Assembly (NCBI RefSeq): GCF_028023875.1
Contig: NZ_JAQIPB010000003.1
Span: 248,001 to 312,000, forward strand
From: Xenophilus arseniciresistens
GTDB taxonomy: Bacteria > Pseudomonadota > Gammaproteobacteria > Burkholderiales > Burkholderiaceae_C
Length of the DNA: 64,000 nt
Direction: 5' to 3'
Shown here: piece by piece, positions 7,117-17,632 of the stretch
Numbering within the stretch: position 1 is the first letter of the stretch
Layout: each line of letters opens with the position of its first letter
Notes under the pieces: model-generated
The model's input: only the letters and a program-made list of their open reading frames with translations
What the model was told of the DNA's origin: nothing
Databases searched by the model: none
Program-made: the position numbers and the translations under genes

Positions 7117-9399
7117 TCATGATGAAGAAGGGGCTGCGGGGGTGCCGGCAGCATTGGCGGTGGAAGCATCGCCAGAGCCGGTGACGGGGCCTTCGGCACT
7201 CCAGTGCGTGTGAGGGCGCACGAGGTGGGCGTCGCCCACGCGGCGGGTGTAGCCCACGCGGTCGAAGAATTCGAGGATCTGGATCGCGCGCTTGCGGCCC
7301 AGTTCGGTGGCGTCGCGGAACAGGCGCGCCTCCACGGCGCCCGGCGGCAGGGCGCCGCGGCGCGCAGGCATGCGGGTGGCGGCTTGCTGGTCGACGTGTG
7401 CCTGCGCCGCCAGCCGGGCCACGGCGGCGGCCAGTTGGGCGATGCGCTCTGCGGGGTAGAACAGGTCTTTGACCACCTGGTAGAGCTGGCCGGTGCGCGC
7501 CAGCTTGCGCAGCAGTTCGCGCACGGCGTCTTCGCGCGTGGCGCTGGCCTTGGCCAGGTCGCGCACCCATGGCGGGTCGTTGCCGCCTTCGGCCAGCAGG
7601 GGCAGCAGGCGGTCGGCCAGCGCGCGTTCGGCCTCGTTCAGGCTGACGCTGTGGCCGGGCAGATGCAGCCAGTGGCCGGTGCGCGCAATGGCACCCTCTT
7701 CCACCAGTTGCGCCAGCCAGGCGGCCCAGCCGGGCAGGCCGGCCTGGGCGCTCAGGCGCGATGAAGAAGAAGCTGATGACGAACCTGGCGCCCACTGCAG
7801 CGCGGCCGCGCTCGAGGGAAAGGCCATGCGCTGCAGCCGCGCGCTGTTGAGGCCGGGCTCGTCGGGCGCGCGCGCATGGTGGCGCTCCAGCGCGCCCAGC
7901 ACGCGCTCGCGCACCTGGGCCCATGCGGCCGGCGAAAGCCAGAGCAGATCGGCGCTGCCGCCGATGTCTGCGGTGGATGCAGTACCGCCGACGATGCCAG
8001 GCTGGCCCAGCGCAAACACGGGCACTTCAGCACCGGCCCAGTCGGGCGCGGGCAGGCGCCCCAGCAGCCGCGCCAAGCCGCTGCGCGTGAGGCCCGCGGG
8101 CGCCGCATCGAGCAGCGCGCGCAGGGCGTCGTCATCGGTGCGGCCGTGCTCGCCCGCGTTCACCACCAGCGCATCCATGGCGGCCAGCCACTGCATGCGC
8201 TCGGCGCTGCGGCGGCGGCGCTCGGGCGCCTGCGCATCGAGCACCACGCCACCGCCCACGGTGCGCGTGCCCTGGGCGTTGCGCAAAATGAGCCGGTCGC
8301 CGGGCACCACGAACATGGGCACACCGGCATCCAGCACCAGTTGCACCCACGCTTCGGTGCCGGGCGCCATGCTGTCGCCCTGCAGCGTCACGGCATGGGC
8401 CTGGCGGTGCGCGGCGCCCAGGTGCACGTGCAGCGGCGTCCAGGCCGTGAGCGCGGGGGCGTCTGGCAGCAGGCGCAGGCGGATGTCGATGCGCGTGGCG
8501 CTCTGCAGCACGCGCGCGTCGGCGATCCAGTCGCCGCGCGCGATGGCCTCTTTGCTCAGGCCCGTGAGGTTGAGCGCCACGCGCTGGCCCGCGCTGCCCT
8601 GCTCGGCCGCGCGGTTTTGCGCATGCAGGCTGCGCACGCGCACGGTCTGGCCGCTGGCCGAATGGGTCAAAGCCTCGCCCACGCGCACCTGGCCGCCAAA
8701 GACGGTGCCGGTGACGACGGTGCCATGGCCGGCCAGGGTGAACACGCGGTCCACGGCCAGGCGGAACAGCCCATCGCGGCGGCGTGCGTGTTGCTGGCGG
8801 GCCAGGGCGAAGAGGTGGTTGCGCAGGGCTTGCACGCCTTGCTGCGAAGCGTCATCGGCGTGCTGCCCCTCTCCCAGCCTCTCCCCAGGGGGGAGAGGAG
8901 CAAAGCCGGGGGCGATGGCGGTTTCGAAGATGGGCGCGCCCGCCAGCGGCGTGCCGACCAGCAGCGCGGCCACTTCGGCCTTCACGGCGGCGATGCGCGC
9001 GGCGTCGGCGCGGTCGCACTTGGTGAGCACCAAGGTGCCCTGGCGGATGCCGAAGAGCAGCGCAATGGCCAGGTGCTCGCGCGTCTGCGGCATCACGCCG
9101 TCGTCGGCGGCCACCACCAGCAGCGCGTGGTCGATGCCCGAGGCACCGGCGGCCATGGTGTGGACGAACTTCTCGTGGCCCGGCACGTCGATGATGCCCA
9201 GCACCTGCTGCGCCGCGTCGGCGTCATCGCCTGCGGCGGGCGCGCCCGGTTGCGGCGGCACGGGCATGTAGGCATAGCCCAATTCGATGGAGATGCCGCG
9301 CGCCTTTTCTTCCTTGAGCCGGTCGGTGTCCACGCCCGAGAGCGCGCGCACCAGCGTGGTCTTGCCGTGGTCGATGTGGCCGGCGGTGCCGAGGATCAT
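7117..9399 (-). CDS. selB: selenocysteine-specific elongation factor SelB
   Basis: GTP-binding factor that delivers Sec-tRNA-Sec to the ribosome at UGA codons marked by a SECIS hairpin. The 760-residue protein has an EF-Tu-like G domain with GHIDHGKT (7-14), DVPGH (71-75) and TKCD (126-129, in place of NKxD), then beta-barrel domains and C-terminal winged helices that bind the SECIS. A Pro/Ala-rich insertion follows switch I (about 46-66). A second insertion, [13 protein letters not shown] (167-179), is encoded by the palindromic repeat at 8866-8900 and falls in the loop before the last G-domain helix. The C-terminus ends in a low-complexity Ala/Ser tail. The ATG overlaps the selA stop codon by four bases, so the two are translationally coupled. 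Confidence 0.97.
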   Translation of the reverse strand: MILGTAGHIDHGKTTLVRALSGVDTDRLKEEKARGISIELGYAYMPVPPQPGAPAAGDDADAAQQVLGIIDVPGHEKFVHTMAAGASGIDHALLVVAADDGVMPQTREHLAIALLFGIRQGTLVLTKCDRADAARIAAVKAEVAALLVGTPLAGAPIFETAIAPGFAPLPPGERLGEGQHADDASQQGVQALRNHLFALARQQHARRRDGLFRLAVDRVFTLAGHGTVVTGTVFGGQVRVGEALTHSASGQTVRVRSLHAQNRAAEQGSAGQRVALNLTGLSKEAIARGDWIADARVLQSATRIDIRLRLLPDAPALTAWTPLHVHLGAAHRQAHAVTLQGDSMAPGTEAWVQLVLDAGVPMFVVPGDRLILRNAQGTRTVGGGVVLDAQAPERRRRSAERMQWLAAMDALVVNAGEHGRTDDDALRALLDAAPAGLTRSGLARLLGRLPAPDWAGAEVPVFALGQPGIVGGTASTADIGGSADLLWLSPAAWAQVRERVLGALERHHARAPDEPGLNSARLQRMAFPSSAAALQWAPGSSSASSSSRLSAQAGLPGWAAWLAQLVEEGAIARTGHWLHLPGHSVSLNEAERALADRLLPLLAEGGNDPPWVRDLAKASATREDAVRELLRKLARTGQLYQVVKDLFYPAERIAQLAAAVARLAAQAHVDQQAATRMPARRGALPPGAVEARLFRDATELGRKRAIQILEFFDRVGYTRRVGDAHLVRPHTHWSAEGPVTGSGDASTANAAGTPAAPSSS
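8866..8900. repeat. palindromic repeat inserted in frame within selB
   Basis: The core 8878-8898 is a 9-bp perfect inverted repeat (CCTCTCCCC and GGGGAGAGG) with loop AGG, preceded by another CCCCTCTCCC block. It resembles the intergenic copy at 6293-6313. On the coding strand it encodes [11 protein letters not shown] without breaking the selB frame, at a surface-loop position where SelB proteins normally have only a short turn. Confidence 0.7.
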
Positions 9400-10826
9400 G
9401 CGGGGCGGGCCTGCAGCGCGCGTTGCAGCGCGGGCAGCTGCGCTTCAAAAACGACCTGCTCCGCGGCCTCCAGGCAGCGCAGATCCAGCCACAGCGCCTG
9501 CTCGGCCACACGGCCGATCACGGGGCGCGGCAGGCCGCGCAAGGCTTCTTCGAGCCGCGCGAGCTGGCGGCCCGATTGGCGCGCGCCGGCCGGGCGCAGC
9601 CGCAGGCCGGCGCTGGGCAGCACGTCCACCGGCAGGGCGCCGCTGCCGATCTGGCTGCTCATGCCGGCCACTTCCACGGTGTATGCGTCGCCCACGGCAG
9701 TCTGCAGCGGCGCCAGCAGCGCCTGGGCCTGCTGCCGCATGGCCGCCTGCGGGCGTGTGAACAGGCGCAGCGTGGTCAATCGCGCGGCCAGGTGCTCGGG
9801 CTGCAGGTACAGGCGCAGCACCGGTTCCAGCGCGGCCAGGGTGAGCTTGCCCACGCGCAGCGCGCGCTTGAGCGGGTTCTTCTTGATGGTGGCGATGAGT
9901 TCCTTGCGGCCGACGATGAGGCCGGCCTGCGGGCCGCCCAGCAGCTTGTCGCCGCTGAAGCTGACCACGTCGGCGCCCGCGTTGACGATGTCGCGCACGG
10001 TGGGCTCGCGCGGCAGGCCCCATTGCGCCATGTCCACCAGGGTGCCGCTGCCCAGGTCCACGGCCAGCGGCAGGCTGCGCGCATGGGCGATGGCGGCCAC
10101 CTCGGATTCGCTCACGCTCTTGGTGAAGCCGCTCACGGCGTAGTTGCTGGTGTGCACCTTCATCAGCAGCGCCGTGTGCTCGCCGATGGCCTGGGCGTAG
10201 TCCTTGGTGTGGGTGCGGTTGGTGGTGCCCACCTCGACCAGCCGCGCGCCCGCGCGGGCCATGATGTCGGGGATGCGGAAGGCGCCGCCGATCTCCACCA
10301 GCTCCCCCCGCGAGACGATGACTTCGCGCCCCTGCCCCAGCGTGTTGAGCATCAGCAGCACGGCGGCGGCGTTGTTGTTGACCACGGTGGCGGCTTGCGC
10401 GCCGGTCAGCTCGCACAGCAGGTCTTCGACCAGGCCGTCGCGGTCGCCACGGCCGCCGCTGGCCAGGTCGAATTCGAGGTTGGCCGGCGCGGTGAGCGCG
10501 CGCATGACGGACTGCACGGCTTCGTCGGGCAGCAGCGCGCGGCCCAGGTTGGTGTGCAGCACGGTGCCCGTAAGGTTAAACACGCTGCGCAGGCGCGGCG
10601 CAAAGCGGGCCTGCAGGCGCTGTTCGCAGGCCGCATGCAGGGCGCTGTCTTCGATGGCCGCAGCGCCAAGCGTGCCGGCCAGGGCCTGGGGGCGCAGCGC
10701 GTCGAACTCGCCGCGCAAGGCATCTGCCAATGCGCTGTGGCCGTACTGCGCGGCCAGGGCGCGCATGGCGTCGGTGGCCAGCGCGCGGTCCACCGAAGGC
10801 AGGCGCAGCGGCACTGAATCGCTCAT
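9396..10826 (-). CDS. selA: L-seryl-tRNA(Sec) selenium transferase SelA
   Basis: PLP enzyme that converts Ser-tRNA-Sec to Sec-tRNA-Sec using selenophosphate. It has 476 residues, close to the usual 460-470. An N-terminal tRNA-binding helical domain precedes the aminotransferase-like fold. The motif [13 protein letters not shown] contains Lys294, equivalent to the PLP-binding Lys295 of the E. coli enzyme. [10 protein letters not shown] and the TNRTH loop are also typical. It starts with ATG and overlaps fdhE upstream and selB downstream by four bases each, so the three are one translationally coupled unit. Selenophosphate synthetase (selD) is not in this window. Confidence 0.97.
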   Translation of the reverse strand: MSDSVPLRLPSVDRALATDAMRALAAQYGHSALADALRGEFDALRPQALAGTLGAAAIEDSALHAACEQRLQARFAPRLRSVFNLTGTVLHTNLGRALLPDEAVQSVMRALTAPANLEFDLASGGRGDRDGLVEDLLCELTGAQAATVVNNNAAAVLLMLNTLGQGREVIVSRGELVEIGGAFRIPDIMARAGARLVEVGTTNRTHTKDYAQAIGEHTALLMKVHTSNYAVSGFTKSVSESEVAAIAHARSLPLAVDLGSGTLVDMAQWGLPREPTVRDIVNAGADVVSFSGDKLLGGPQAGLIVGRKELIATIKKNPLKRALRVGKLTLAALEPVLRLYLQPEHLAARLTTLRLFTRPQAAMRQQAQALLAPLQTAVGDAYTVEVAGMSSQIGSGALPVDVLPSAGLRLRPAGARQSGRQLARLEEALRGLPRPVIGRVAEQALWLDLRCLEAAEQVVFEAQLPALQRALQARPA

Positions 10827-11764
10827 ACCGCCAGCGGCTTTTCAATCACCAGCAGCGGATTGCCGCTGGCGCGCGAGAACTCGGTCTCACCCATCAGCAG
10901 ATCGAGCGTGAGGCTGGCCAGGTCATCGGCCAGGGGCTCGGCGTAGGGGTCCTTTTCCTGGCTCACGATCTTGCGGTAGGTGTGGCATTCGGTGCAGGTC
11001 TCGGCCTGCACCACTTCGCCGATCTTGCCCTGCGCGTCTTCGGCGCCCTGGTAGCGCACGCCGCGGGTCGATTCGCAGTGGCTGCACTTGACGCGCACCA
11101 TGTGCCATTCGGTGGCGCACAGGCCGCAGTGCAGGTAGCGATGACCGGCGATGTTGCCGCCGATGCGCACCACGCTGGCCACGGGCGCGCTGCCGCACAC
11201 GGGGCAGATGGTGGCGGGCTCGGTGTAGGGCGCCTGGTGCGCGCCCACGGCCGCGGCGCGCTGCACAAACACGACCTGCAGCGCGGCCATGAGCAGCGGG
11301 GCGGTGGCGATGTCTTCGCGCGCCACGTTCTCGGCCAGCACCTGGCGGGCCAGCGAATTGAGCGCGGTATCGTCGCGCGCGGCCAGTTGGGCCATCACGG
11401 GCGCCAGCGGCGCGGGCACGGCGGCATCGGCGCCCAGCAGGGCCAGCAACTCGCGCAGCGTCTGCTGCCAGCCTTCAGGCAGCGGCTCTGAAGCCGGCAG
11501 CAGCGGCATGCCGCTGGCGCCTGCGCGCTGCACCGCTTCTTCACTGGGTGCGTCCGCAGCCGGTGCCTTCAGGGCGAGCTGGTGCTGGGCCTGCACCACG
11601 CGCGCCGCAAAGCGCAGGTAGTCGGCGATGGGGCTGTCCTGGGCCAGTTGCGCCAGGCGCGCGGCACGTTCCTGGAACAGCGTGGCTGGCTGGGGCAGGC
11701 GCACGCGCGGGAAGCTCACGCGGTCTAGGGCTTCGATGTCACCGGGCTGGAGGATGCGTTGCAC
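10823..11764 (-). CDS. fdhE: formate dehydrogenase accessory protein FdhE
   Basis: Cytoplasmic accessory protein needed for active respiratory formate dehydrogenase, thought to check or assist the Tat-exported catalytic subunit before export. The 313-residue protein has four CxxC pairs in its C-terminal half (CPVC, CGLC, CSHC, CTEC) that form rubredoxin-like iron sites. It starts with GTG at 11764 and is followed by selA with a four-base overlap. It is separated from fdnI by about 135 bases containing a hairpin, so its expression may be tuned separately from the structural genes. Confidence 0.93.
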   Translation of the reverse strand: MQRILQPGDIEALDRVSFPRVRLPQPATLFQERAARLAQLAQDSPIADYLRFAARVVQAQHQLALKAPAADAPSEEAVQRAGASGMPLLPASEPLPEGWQQTLRELLALLGADAAVPAPLAPVMAQLAARDDTALNSLARQVLAENVAREDIATAPLLMAALQVVFVQRAAAVGAHQAPYTEPATICPVCGSAPVASVVRIGGNIAGHRYLHCGLCATEWHMVRVKCSHCESTRGVRYQGAEDAQGKIGEVVQAETCTECHTYRKIVSQEKDPYAEPLADDLASLTLDLLMGETEFSRASGNPLLVIEKPLAV

Positions 11765-11813
11765 GGGTCGGCCTGAATGAAGAAGGAAAACAGGAAGAGG
11801 AAGGCAGGAAGCA

Positions 11814-11837
11814 AAGCGCCGGGCGAACCCGGCGCTT
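11814..11837 (-). terminator. strong hairpin between fdnI and fdhE (partial terminator or processing site)
   Basis: A 10-bp perfect stem AAGCGCCGGG/CCCGGCGCTT with a four-base loop in the fdnI-fdhE spacer. On the minus strand it is followed by TTGCTTCC rather than a clean T run, so it is more likely an attenuating or mRNA-end-protecting structure than a full terminator. Confidence 0.5.
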
Positions 11838-11898
11838 GCGCCTCAGTCTATGCCAGCGCTTTCGCAGGCGGCTCGCGCGCGCCTGCTGCGCTTGCTGC

Positions 11899-12636
11899 TC
11901 ATGCCGGCGGTGCCTGCGTGTCGCGGCTGACGTCCCTGCCGCCGCGGCGCTCACGCGCAAGTTGCTCTTCACGCGCCACCACCTCGCTGTACCAGGCTGC
12001 GTGGTGCTTGCGCGCCCAGGCGTAGCTCACGGTGCCGCGCGTCATGGCCTGCACGGCGCCCTTGATCCACAGCGCGGCATAGATGTGCACGATGATCGAG
12101 CAGATGATCACGAAGCCGAAGAAGGCATGCAGCAGCGAGGCGATGCGGATCACGCCGATGGGGAACAGGTGGCTGAAGTAGGCGCGCCACATGACCAGCC
12201 CGGTGAGCAGCAGCCCCAGCATGGAGAGCACCAGCACCCAGAACAGCAGCTTCTGGCCCGCGTTGTAGCGGCCCACGGGCGGCAGGCGTTCTTCGCGGTT
12301 GTTCACCACGTCGCCCATCTGCTTCATCCATTGGCGGTCGCGCGGCTCAAGGATGTTGTGGCGCCAGAAGCGGATGACCAGGAACATGAAGGACAGGAAC
12401 ATCACGATCCCGATGAAGGGATGCAGGATGCGCGTCCAGGGGCCGCCGCCGAAAAGGTGGGTGAGCCAGAACATCGAGGGATGGAACAGCGCCAGCCCCG
12501 ACAGCGCCAGCAGCACGAAGGTGATGGCGGTCACCCAGTGGTGGCTGCGCTCGTTGGGGGTGTAGCGCTCGATCACGGGCCGCTCGTGCGCGACGGAAAA
12601 GTCCTTCGCGGTGGGGCGTTCAGGCTTGCTGCTCAT
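11899..12636 (-). CDS. fdnI: formate dehydrogenase-N cytochrome b556 (gamma) subunit
   Basis: Membrane cytochrome b subunit that takes electrons from the iron-sulfur subunit and reduces quinone. It has 245 residues with four membrane helices, and His residues in SHHW near the first helix and in LLHAFF and IVHIYAA in the last ones, as expected for two b hemes. The C-terminal tail is charged and longer than in E. coli FdnI. The start at 12636 (MSSKPERP) lies inside the 3' end of fdnH with a 17-base overlap; longer upstream frames are shadows of fdnH. Confidence 0.93.
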   Translation of the reverse strand: MSSKPERPTAKDFSVAHERPVIERYTPNERSHHWVTAITFVLLALSGLALFHPSMFWLTHLFGGGPWTRILHPFIGIVMFLSFMFLVIRFWRHNILEPRDRQWMKQMGDVVNNREERLPPVGRYNAGQKLLFWVLVLSMLGLLLTGLVMWRAYFSHLFPIGVIRIASLLHAFFGFVIICSIIVHIYAALWIKGAVQAMTRGTVSYAWARKHHAAWYSEVVAREEQLARERRGGRDVSRDTQAPPA

Positions 12637-13588
12637 GGCGCACCTCCGGGCGATGGTCGGCACTGGGCGGCACGCCGGCGGCCTCGCGGCGCGCCAGGGC
12701 CTGGGCGTCGGCATCGGCTTCCTCTTCGCCGGTGGTTTCGTTGGGGCCCACGCGCGTGTAGTGGAAGAAGCCGGCAATCGCCGTGAGCGCGATGCCCGCC
12801 AGCGCCAGCGGCTTGGCCATGCCCTTCCACACGGCCACCATGGAGCTGATCTTCGGCTCCTTGGGCAGGCCCGAGTACAGCGCCGGCTTGTCGGCATGGT
12901 GCAGCACGTACATGACGTGCGTGCCGCCCACGCCGGCCGGGTCGTACAGGCCCGCGTTCTGGAAGCCGCGCTCCTTCAGGTCGGCGATGCGGTCGGCGGC
13001 CTGGTCCTTCATCGCCTTCTTGGTGCCGAACATGATGGCGCCGGTGGGGCAGGTGGTGACGCAGGCGGGCTCGCGGCCCACGGCCACGCGGTCGGAACAC
13101 AGCGTGCACTTGTAGGCCTTCTTGTCCTTCTGCGAGATGCGCGGCACGTCGAAGGGGCAGCCGGTCACGCAGTAGCCGCAGCCGATGCAGTGCTCCTCGT
13201 GGAAGTCCACGATGCCGTTGCTGTACTGCACGATGGCGCCCGGCGAAGGGCAGGCCTTGAGGCAGCCCGGGTCTTCACAGTGCATGCAGCCGTCCTTGCG
13301 GATCAGCCATTCAAGGTTGCCCGATTCCTCGTTCTCGTATTCGGTGAACTTCATCACCGTCCACGCGTTCTCGGTCAGGTCCGCCGGGTTGTCGTACACG
13401 CCCACCGTGTGGCCGGGCTCCTGGCGCAGGTCGTTCCACTCCATGCAGGCGGTCTGGCAGGCCTTGCAGCCGATGCACTTGGACACGTCGATGAGCTTGG
13501 CCACCTCGCCCGAGTGGGGCTCTCGCGCCTGCGGCGAGGGCGTGGTGGTGGCGGAACGGCGCTTGATATCGAGGGATTGCAAAGACAT
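12620..13588 (-). CDS. fdnH: formate dehydrogenase-N iron-sulfur (beta) subunit
   Basis: Electron-transfer subunit with four [4Fe-4S] clusters. The 322-residue protein contains [38 protein letters not shown] and CTLC...CVTTCP. A C-terminal membrane helix (about 262-285, [17 protein letters not shown]) anchors it, as in FdnH. The ATG at 13588 lies 11 bases after the fdnG stop; the 3' end overlaps fdnI. It should travel with the Tat-exported FdnG, since it has no signal of its own. Confidence 0.95.
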   Translation of the reverse strand: MSLQSLDIKRRSATTTPSPQAREPHSGEVAKLIDVSKCIGCKACQTACMEWNDLRQEPGHTVGVYDNPADLTENAWTVMKFTEYENEESGNLEWLIRKDGCMHCEDPGCLKACPSPGAIVQYSNGIVDFHEEHCIGCGYCVTGCPFDVPRISQKDKKAYKCTLCSDRVAVGREPACVTTCPTGAIMFGTKKAMKDQAADRIADLKERGFQNAGLYDPAGVGGTHVMYVLHHADKPALYSGLPKEPKISSMVAVWKGMAKPLALAGIALTAIAGFFHYTRVGPNETTGEEEADADAQALARREAAGVPPSADHRPEVRHEQQA

Positions 13589-13599
13589 CGTGCGCCCCT

Positions 13600-16500
13600 T
13601 TAAAGCTTCTCGACTTTCACTAGGAAAGTCTTGAATTCGGGGGTGTTGGTGTTGCCATCCCCCACGAACGGCGTCAGTGTGTTGGCCAGGAAGCCGGGCT
13701 TGGTCAGCCCCTTGAAGCCCCAGTGGATCGGGATGCCCACGTGGTGCACGTTTTTGCCTTCGATGCTCATCGCCTTGATGCGCTTGGTCACCACCGCCAC
13801 GGCCTTGATGAAGCCGCGCTTGGAGCTGACCTTCACGCGGTCGCCGGCCACGATGCCCAGCTCCTTGGCCAGGCCCTCGCCGATCTCGACGAACTGCTCG
13901 GGCTGCGTGATGGCGTTGACCAGCGAGTGCTTGGTCCAGTAGTGGAAGTGCTCGGTCAGGCGGTAGGTGGTGCCTACGTGCGGGAACTCCGCGGCCTTGC
14001 CGAAGGTGGGCCAGATGTCCTTGAACACGCGGGCCGCCGGCGAATGGGTGGCCTTGGCGTTCTTGGGATACACCGGGTTGAAGCCCAGCGGCGTGTCGAA
14101 GGGCTCGTAGTGCGTGGGGAAAGGCCCTTCGTTGAGCCCCTTGCGCGCGAAGAAGCGGGCCACGCCCTCGGGGTTCATGATGAAGGGGCCGTTGCCGGTT
14201 TCGGGCGCGATGGCGGCGCCCGTGTCGGGCACGTCGGCGCCCGTCCAGGCGCGGCCGTTCCACTCGACCAGCTTGCGGTGCGGGTTGAAGGCCTTGCCCT
14301 TCAGGTCTGCCGAGGCGCGGTTGTAGAGCACGCGCCGGTTGGCCGGCCAGGCCCAGGCCCAGTTCAGCGTGTTGCCGATGCCCGTGGGGTCGGCGTTGTC
14401 GCGCCGGCCCATCTGGTTGCCGGCCTGCGTCCAGGCGCCGGCATAGATCCAGCAGCCCGAGGCCGTGCTGCCGTCGTCGCGCAGCTCGCCAAAGCCCGAA
14501 ACCTGCTGGCCCGCGGGGCGCAGCACCTTGGTCGCATCGTTGGGGTCGAGCAGGTCCGTCAGCGCCTTGCCGTTGTACTCCTTGGCCAGCTCCTCGGAGC
14601 TGGGGTGCGCGGGGTGCGCGTACTTCCAGTCCAGGTTGAGGATGGGGTCGGGGAAGGCTCCACCGTCCTTCTGGTACAGGGCCTTCAGGCGCAGGTGCAG
14701 CTGCGACATGATGGCCACGTCGGTCCTGGCCTCGCCCGGGGGCTCGGCCGCCTTCCAGTGCCACTGCAGCACGCGCGAGGAGCTGACCACGGCGCCTTCC
14801 TCCTCCGCGAAGCAGGTGGTGGGCAGGCGGAACACCTCGGTCTTCACCGAGGCCGTGTCGATGTCGTTGAACTCGCCGAAGTTCTTCCAGAACTCCGAGG
14901 TCTCGGTGGCCAGCGGGTCCATGATGACCAGGAACTTGAGCTTGGCCAGGCCGTCGCGCACGCGGGTGCTGTTGGACAGCGCCGCGACGGGGTTGAAGCC
15001 CTGCGCGATGTAGCCGTTGACCTTGCCCTCGTTCATGAGCTGGGCGTACTGCAGCATGTCGTACTGCTTGTCCAGCTTGGGCAGGTAGTCGTAGGCCCAG
15101 TTGTTCTCGGCCGTGGCCGCAGCGCCGAACCAGGACTTCATGAGGCTGACGTGGAACTTGGGGTAGTTCTGCCAGTAGCTCATCTGGTTGGCGCGCAGCG
15201 GCTTTTGCGTGCGCGAGGCGATGTAGCCGGCGTAGTCCTGCTCGGTCTCATTGGGCAGGGTGAGGTAGCCCGGCAGGCTGGCCGACAGCAGGCCCAGGTC
15301 GGTCAGGCCCTGGATGTTGGAGTGGCCGCGCAGCGCGTTCATGCCGCCGCCGGCCACGCCGATGTTGCCGCACAGCAGTTGCACCATGGCGGCGCAGCGC
15401 AGGATCTGCGAGCCGATGGAGTGCTGCGTCCAGCCCAGCGCGTACATGATGGTCGCGGCCCGGCCCGGCACGGCCGTGGACGCGAACTTCTCGCACACAT
15501 GCAGGAATTTGGCCTTGGGTGTGCCGCAGGCGCTTTCGACCTTCTCGGGCGTGTAGGAGGCGTAGTGCTGCTTGAGCAACTGGTAGACGCAGCGCGGGTG
15601 CTGCAGCGTCGGGTCGGTCTTCACATAGCCGTCTTCACCGAGTTCGTAGTCCCAGCTCTTCTTGTCGTAGCTGCGCTTTTCCTCGTTGTAGCCCGAGAAG
15701 ATGCCGTCGACGAACTGGTAGTCGTCGCGGACGATGAAGCTGAAGTCGGTGTAGTTGTGGACGTACTCGTGGTGGATCTTGTCGTTGCTCAGCAGGTAAT
15801 TGATGATCCCGCCGAGGAAGACGATGTCCGAGCCCGAGCGGATGGGCGCGTAGAAGTCCGCCACCGAGGCCGAGCGGTTGAAGCGCGGGTCCACCACCAT
15901 GAAGTGCGCCTTGTTGTGCGCCTTGGCTTCGGTGACCCACTTGAAGCCGCAGGGGTGGGCTTCGGCGGCATTGCCGCCCATGATCAAGATAACGTCCGCG
16001 TTCCTGATGTCGACCCAATGGTTCGTCATCGCTCCACGGCCAAACGTCGGGGCAAGACCTGCCACCGTCGGGCCATGTCAGACACGGGCCTGGTTGTCGA
16101 ATGCGAGCAGGCCCCAGGAACGGGCGACCTTGTGGGTGATGTAGCCGGCTTCGTTGCTGGAGGCCGAGGCGGCCAGCATGCCGGTGGTGAGCCAGCGGTT
16201 GACCTTGAGCCCTTCCGGCGTGGCGGCCTGGAAGTTGGCGTCGCGGTCTGCCTTGAGCAGTTTGGCGATGCGGTCGAGCGCTTCGTCCCAGGACATGCGC
16301 TGCCACTCGCTGGAGCCGGGCGCGCGGTATTCGGGGTACAGCAGGCGGTTGGGGCTGTTGATGAAGTCCAGCAGGCCCGCGCCCTTGGGGCACAAGGTGC
16401 CGCGGTTGACGGGGTGGTCCGGATCACCCTCGATGTGGATCACCGACGACTTGGCGTTCTTGCCGCCCGTGCCCAGCGAATACATGAGGATGCCGCAGCC

Positions 16501-16665
16501 GACCGAACAGTAGGTGCAGGTCTGCCGCGTGACCGTGGCCGAAGCCAGCTTGAACTGACGCACTTCCGCGAGGACGGTGGCGGGCGAGAAGCCCATCAAC
16601 GCCAGGCTCGAGCCTGCCAGCGTGGAGCCAGTCACTTTCATGAACTGGCGACGTGAGAGTTGCAT
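13600..16665 (-). CDS. fdnG: formate dehydrogenase-N catalytic (alpha) subunit, selenoprotein (Sec196)
   Basis: Molybdenum or tungsten bis-MGD enzyme that oxidises formate to CO2 on the periplasmic side. It must be read through an in-frame TGA at 16078-16080: the two frames on either side join as QARV-Sec-HGPTVAG, exactly where E. coli FdnG has Sec196, and the residue number is also 196. The total is 1,021 residues, against about 1,015 in E. coli. The start at 16665 has GAGGG about eight bases upstream and gives a Tat signal (SRRQFMK). One [4Fe-4S] site uses Cys50, Cys53, Cys57 and Cys92, followed by Lys94. A SECIS hairpin follows the TGA. Automatic callers will split this gene or truncate it at residue 195. 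Confidence 0.97.
16038..16080 (-). promoter_or_regulatory. UGA(Sec) codon and bacterial SECIS element in fdnG
   Basis: On the minus strand, TGA (16080-16078) is followed by a stem-loop whose apex GGCA-GGTCT-TGCC (16063-16051) has the GGUCU loop recognised by SelB in E. coli fdhF and fdnG. The lower stem pairs around GGCCCGACGG with the downstream CCGACG/GGCC segments. Spacing from UGA to apex is as in the E. coli elements. Confidence 0.9.
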
Positions 16666-16788
16666 CGTGGGTCCCTCTTGATGGGGTGGTCCGGTCATTC
16701 TAGGAACCGGTCCCGCCAAGAGAGCATCGGGTCCCCCCTTAGTCAGAGGGCTTTGCTGCGGTATTGCCGCGGCGGGCGCGGCGCCGTC

Positions 16789-17313
16789 CTACGGGGCCTC
16801 GGCGCGGCGGTCGGGTGTGGAGCCGCTGCGCACCACGTACTGCTGCTCGTTGAGCACGGCCGTGAACACCATGTCGCTGTTGGGCGCCTGCACCCAGCGC
16901 CATTCCCATTCGGTCTCGCGCTTGAGCGCATAGGGCGTGACCTTGGCCGGCCTGCCCAGCAGCTTGCGCAGCTCCTCCATCGGCATGCCCGGCTGCACGC
17001 GCGCGAAGTAGGCCGGCGCCAGCACCTGGCGCAGCGCGGCCATCTTGCCGTCGGCGCCGATGGTGATCATGTAGTTCTTCTGGCCCGCGGGCTGGCGGTT
17101 GTATTCGAAGACGCGGCCCGGCGGGCCCTCGGGGCCGGCGTCCCAGATCGCCTCGGGCTCGCCGAAGCGGGCGCGCACGTCCGCCTCGGTCGAGACACCC
17201 TCTTCCAGTTCGCGGATGCGCTGCGGGTCGCAGGCCACCAGGCCCGCAAGCGCTGCGCTGATGGCGGCCCACAGTGTCATTCGACGGCTCAATCCCTGAA
17301 TTGCTTTTTTCAT
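16789..17313 (-). CDS. SmpA/OmlA (BamE-like) domain lipoprotein
   Basis: A 174-residue predicted lipoprotein with lipobox LVAC (Cys28). The mature part has two repeats of the SmpA/BamE pattern: GVSTEADVRARFGEPEAIWD and, later, VQPGMPMEELRKLLGRPAKV, each the 'short helix, then G-x-P' signature. Such proteins are usually outer-membrane-associated and some act in OMP assembly, but this is not BamE itself. Met12 at 17280 is an alternative start that still keeps the signal. It is monocistronic, lying between the fdn operon (same strand, downstream) and the divergent DUF3460 gene. Confidence 0.75.
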   Translation of the reverse strand: MKKAIQGLSRRMTLWAAISAALAGLVACDPQRIRELEEGVSTEADVRARFGEPEAIWDAGPEGPPGRVFEYNRQPAGQKNYMITIGADGKMAALRQVLAPAYFARVQPGMPMEELRKLLGRPAKVTPYALKRETEWEWRWVQAPNSDMVFTAVLNEQQYVVRSGSTPDRRAEAP

Positions 17314-17331
17314 CGCTGCTGTCGCGGTCGC

Positions 17332-17337
17332 TAAAAT
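17332..17337 (+). promoter_or_regulatory. candidate -10 element (TAAAAT) for the DUF3460-scpA unit
   Basis: TAAAAT lies 21 bases before the ATG of the DUF3460 gene in an otherwise GC-rich spacer. No clear -35 hexamer is present at 16-18 bases. Isolated CTAAAAT or TATAAT boxes of this kind also precede gpmA and hemA in this window. Confidence 0.4.
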
Positions 17338-17358
17338 CCGCGCCTCACGAAAGAGTCT

Positions 17359-17562
17359 ATGCCCTTCTTCGCCCGCCCCCACTACACCTCCGACGCGACC
17401 CAGTTCATCGAACAGATGCGCCAGCAAAAGCCCACGCTGGAGGCCGAACAGCGCGCCGGCCGCGCCCTGCTGTGGGACAAGCAGATCGACCGCCAGGCGC
17501 AGACCGAGATGGCCGCCGGCGAAGTCGCCCAGCAGCCCTACGTCTACCAGACCCACGGCTGA
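17359..17562 (+). CDS. DUF3460 family small protein
   Basis: A 67-residue soluble protein beginning MPFFARPHYTSDATQFI and ending with QQPYVYQTHG. I recognise it as DUF3460, a short family confined to beta-proteobacteria and usually found just before scpA, as here (70 bases). The Gln/Glu/Ala-rich helical middle has no catalytic motif. Function unknown. Confidence 0.85.
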   Translation: MPFFARPHYTSDATQFIEQMRQQKPTLEAEQRAGRALLWDKQIDRQAQTEMAAGEVAQQPYVYQTHG

Positions 17563-17632
17563 GCGCCGCGGCCGCCTGCACGCGCGCACGCGGCCCGGCC
17601 CTTTGGTTCCTGATTCTCTTGCCCAGGCCTTC

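Noticed and set aside
16078-16080. TGA as a real stop codon making fdnG a pseudogene
   Set aside because: Sec position, SECIS hairpin and adjacent selA, selB and selC all indicate recoding.
13723-16656. Long open frame of 977 codons on the plus strand opposite fdnG
   Set aside because: It lies wholly antisense to fdnG/fdnH, has His/Gln/Arg-rich low-complexity content and no motif; a result of high third-position GC.
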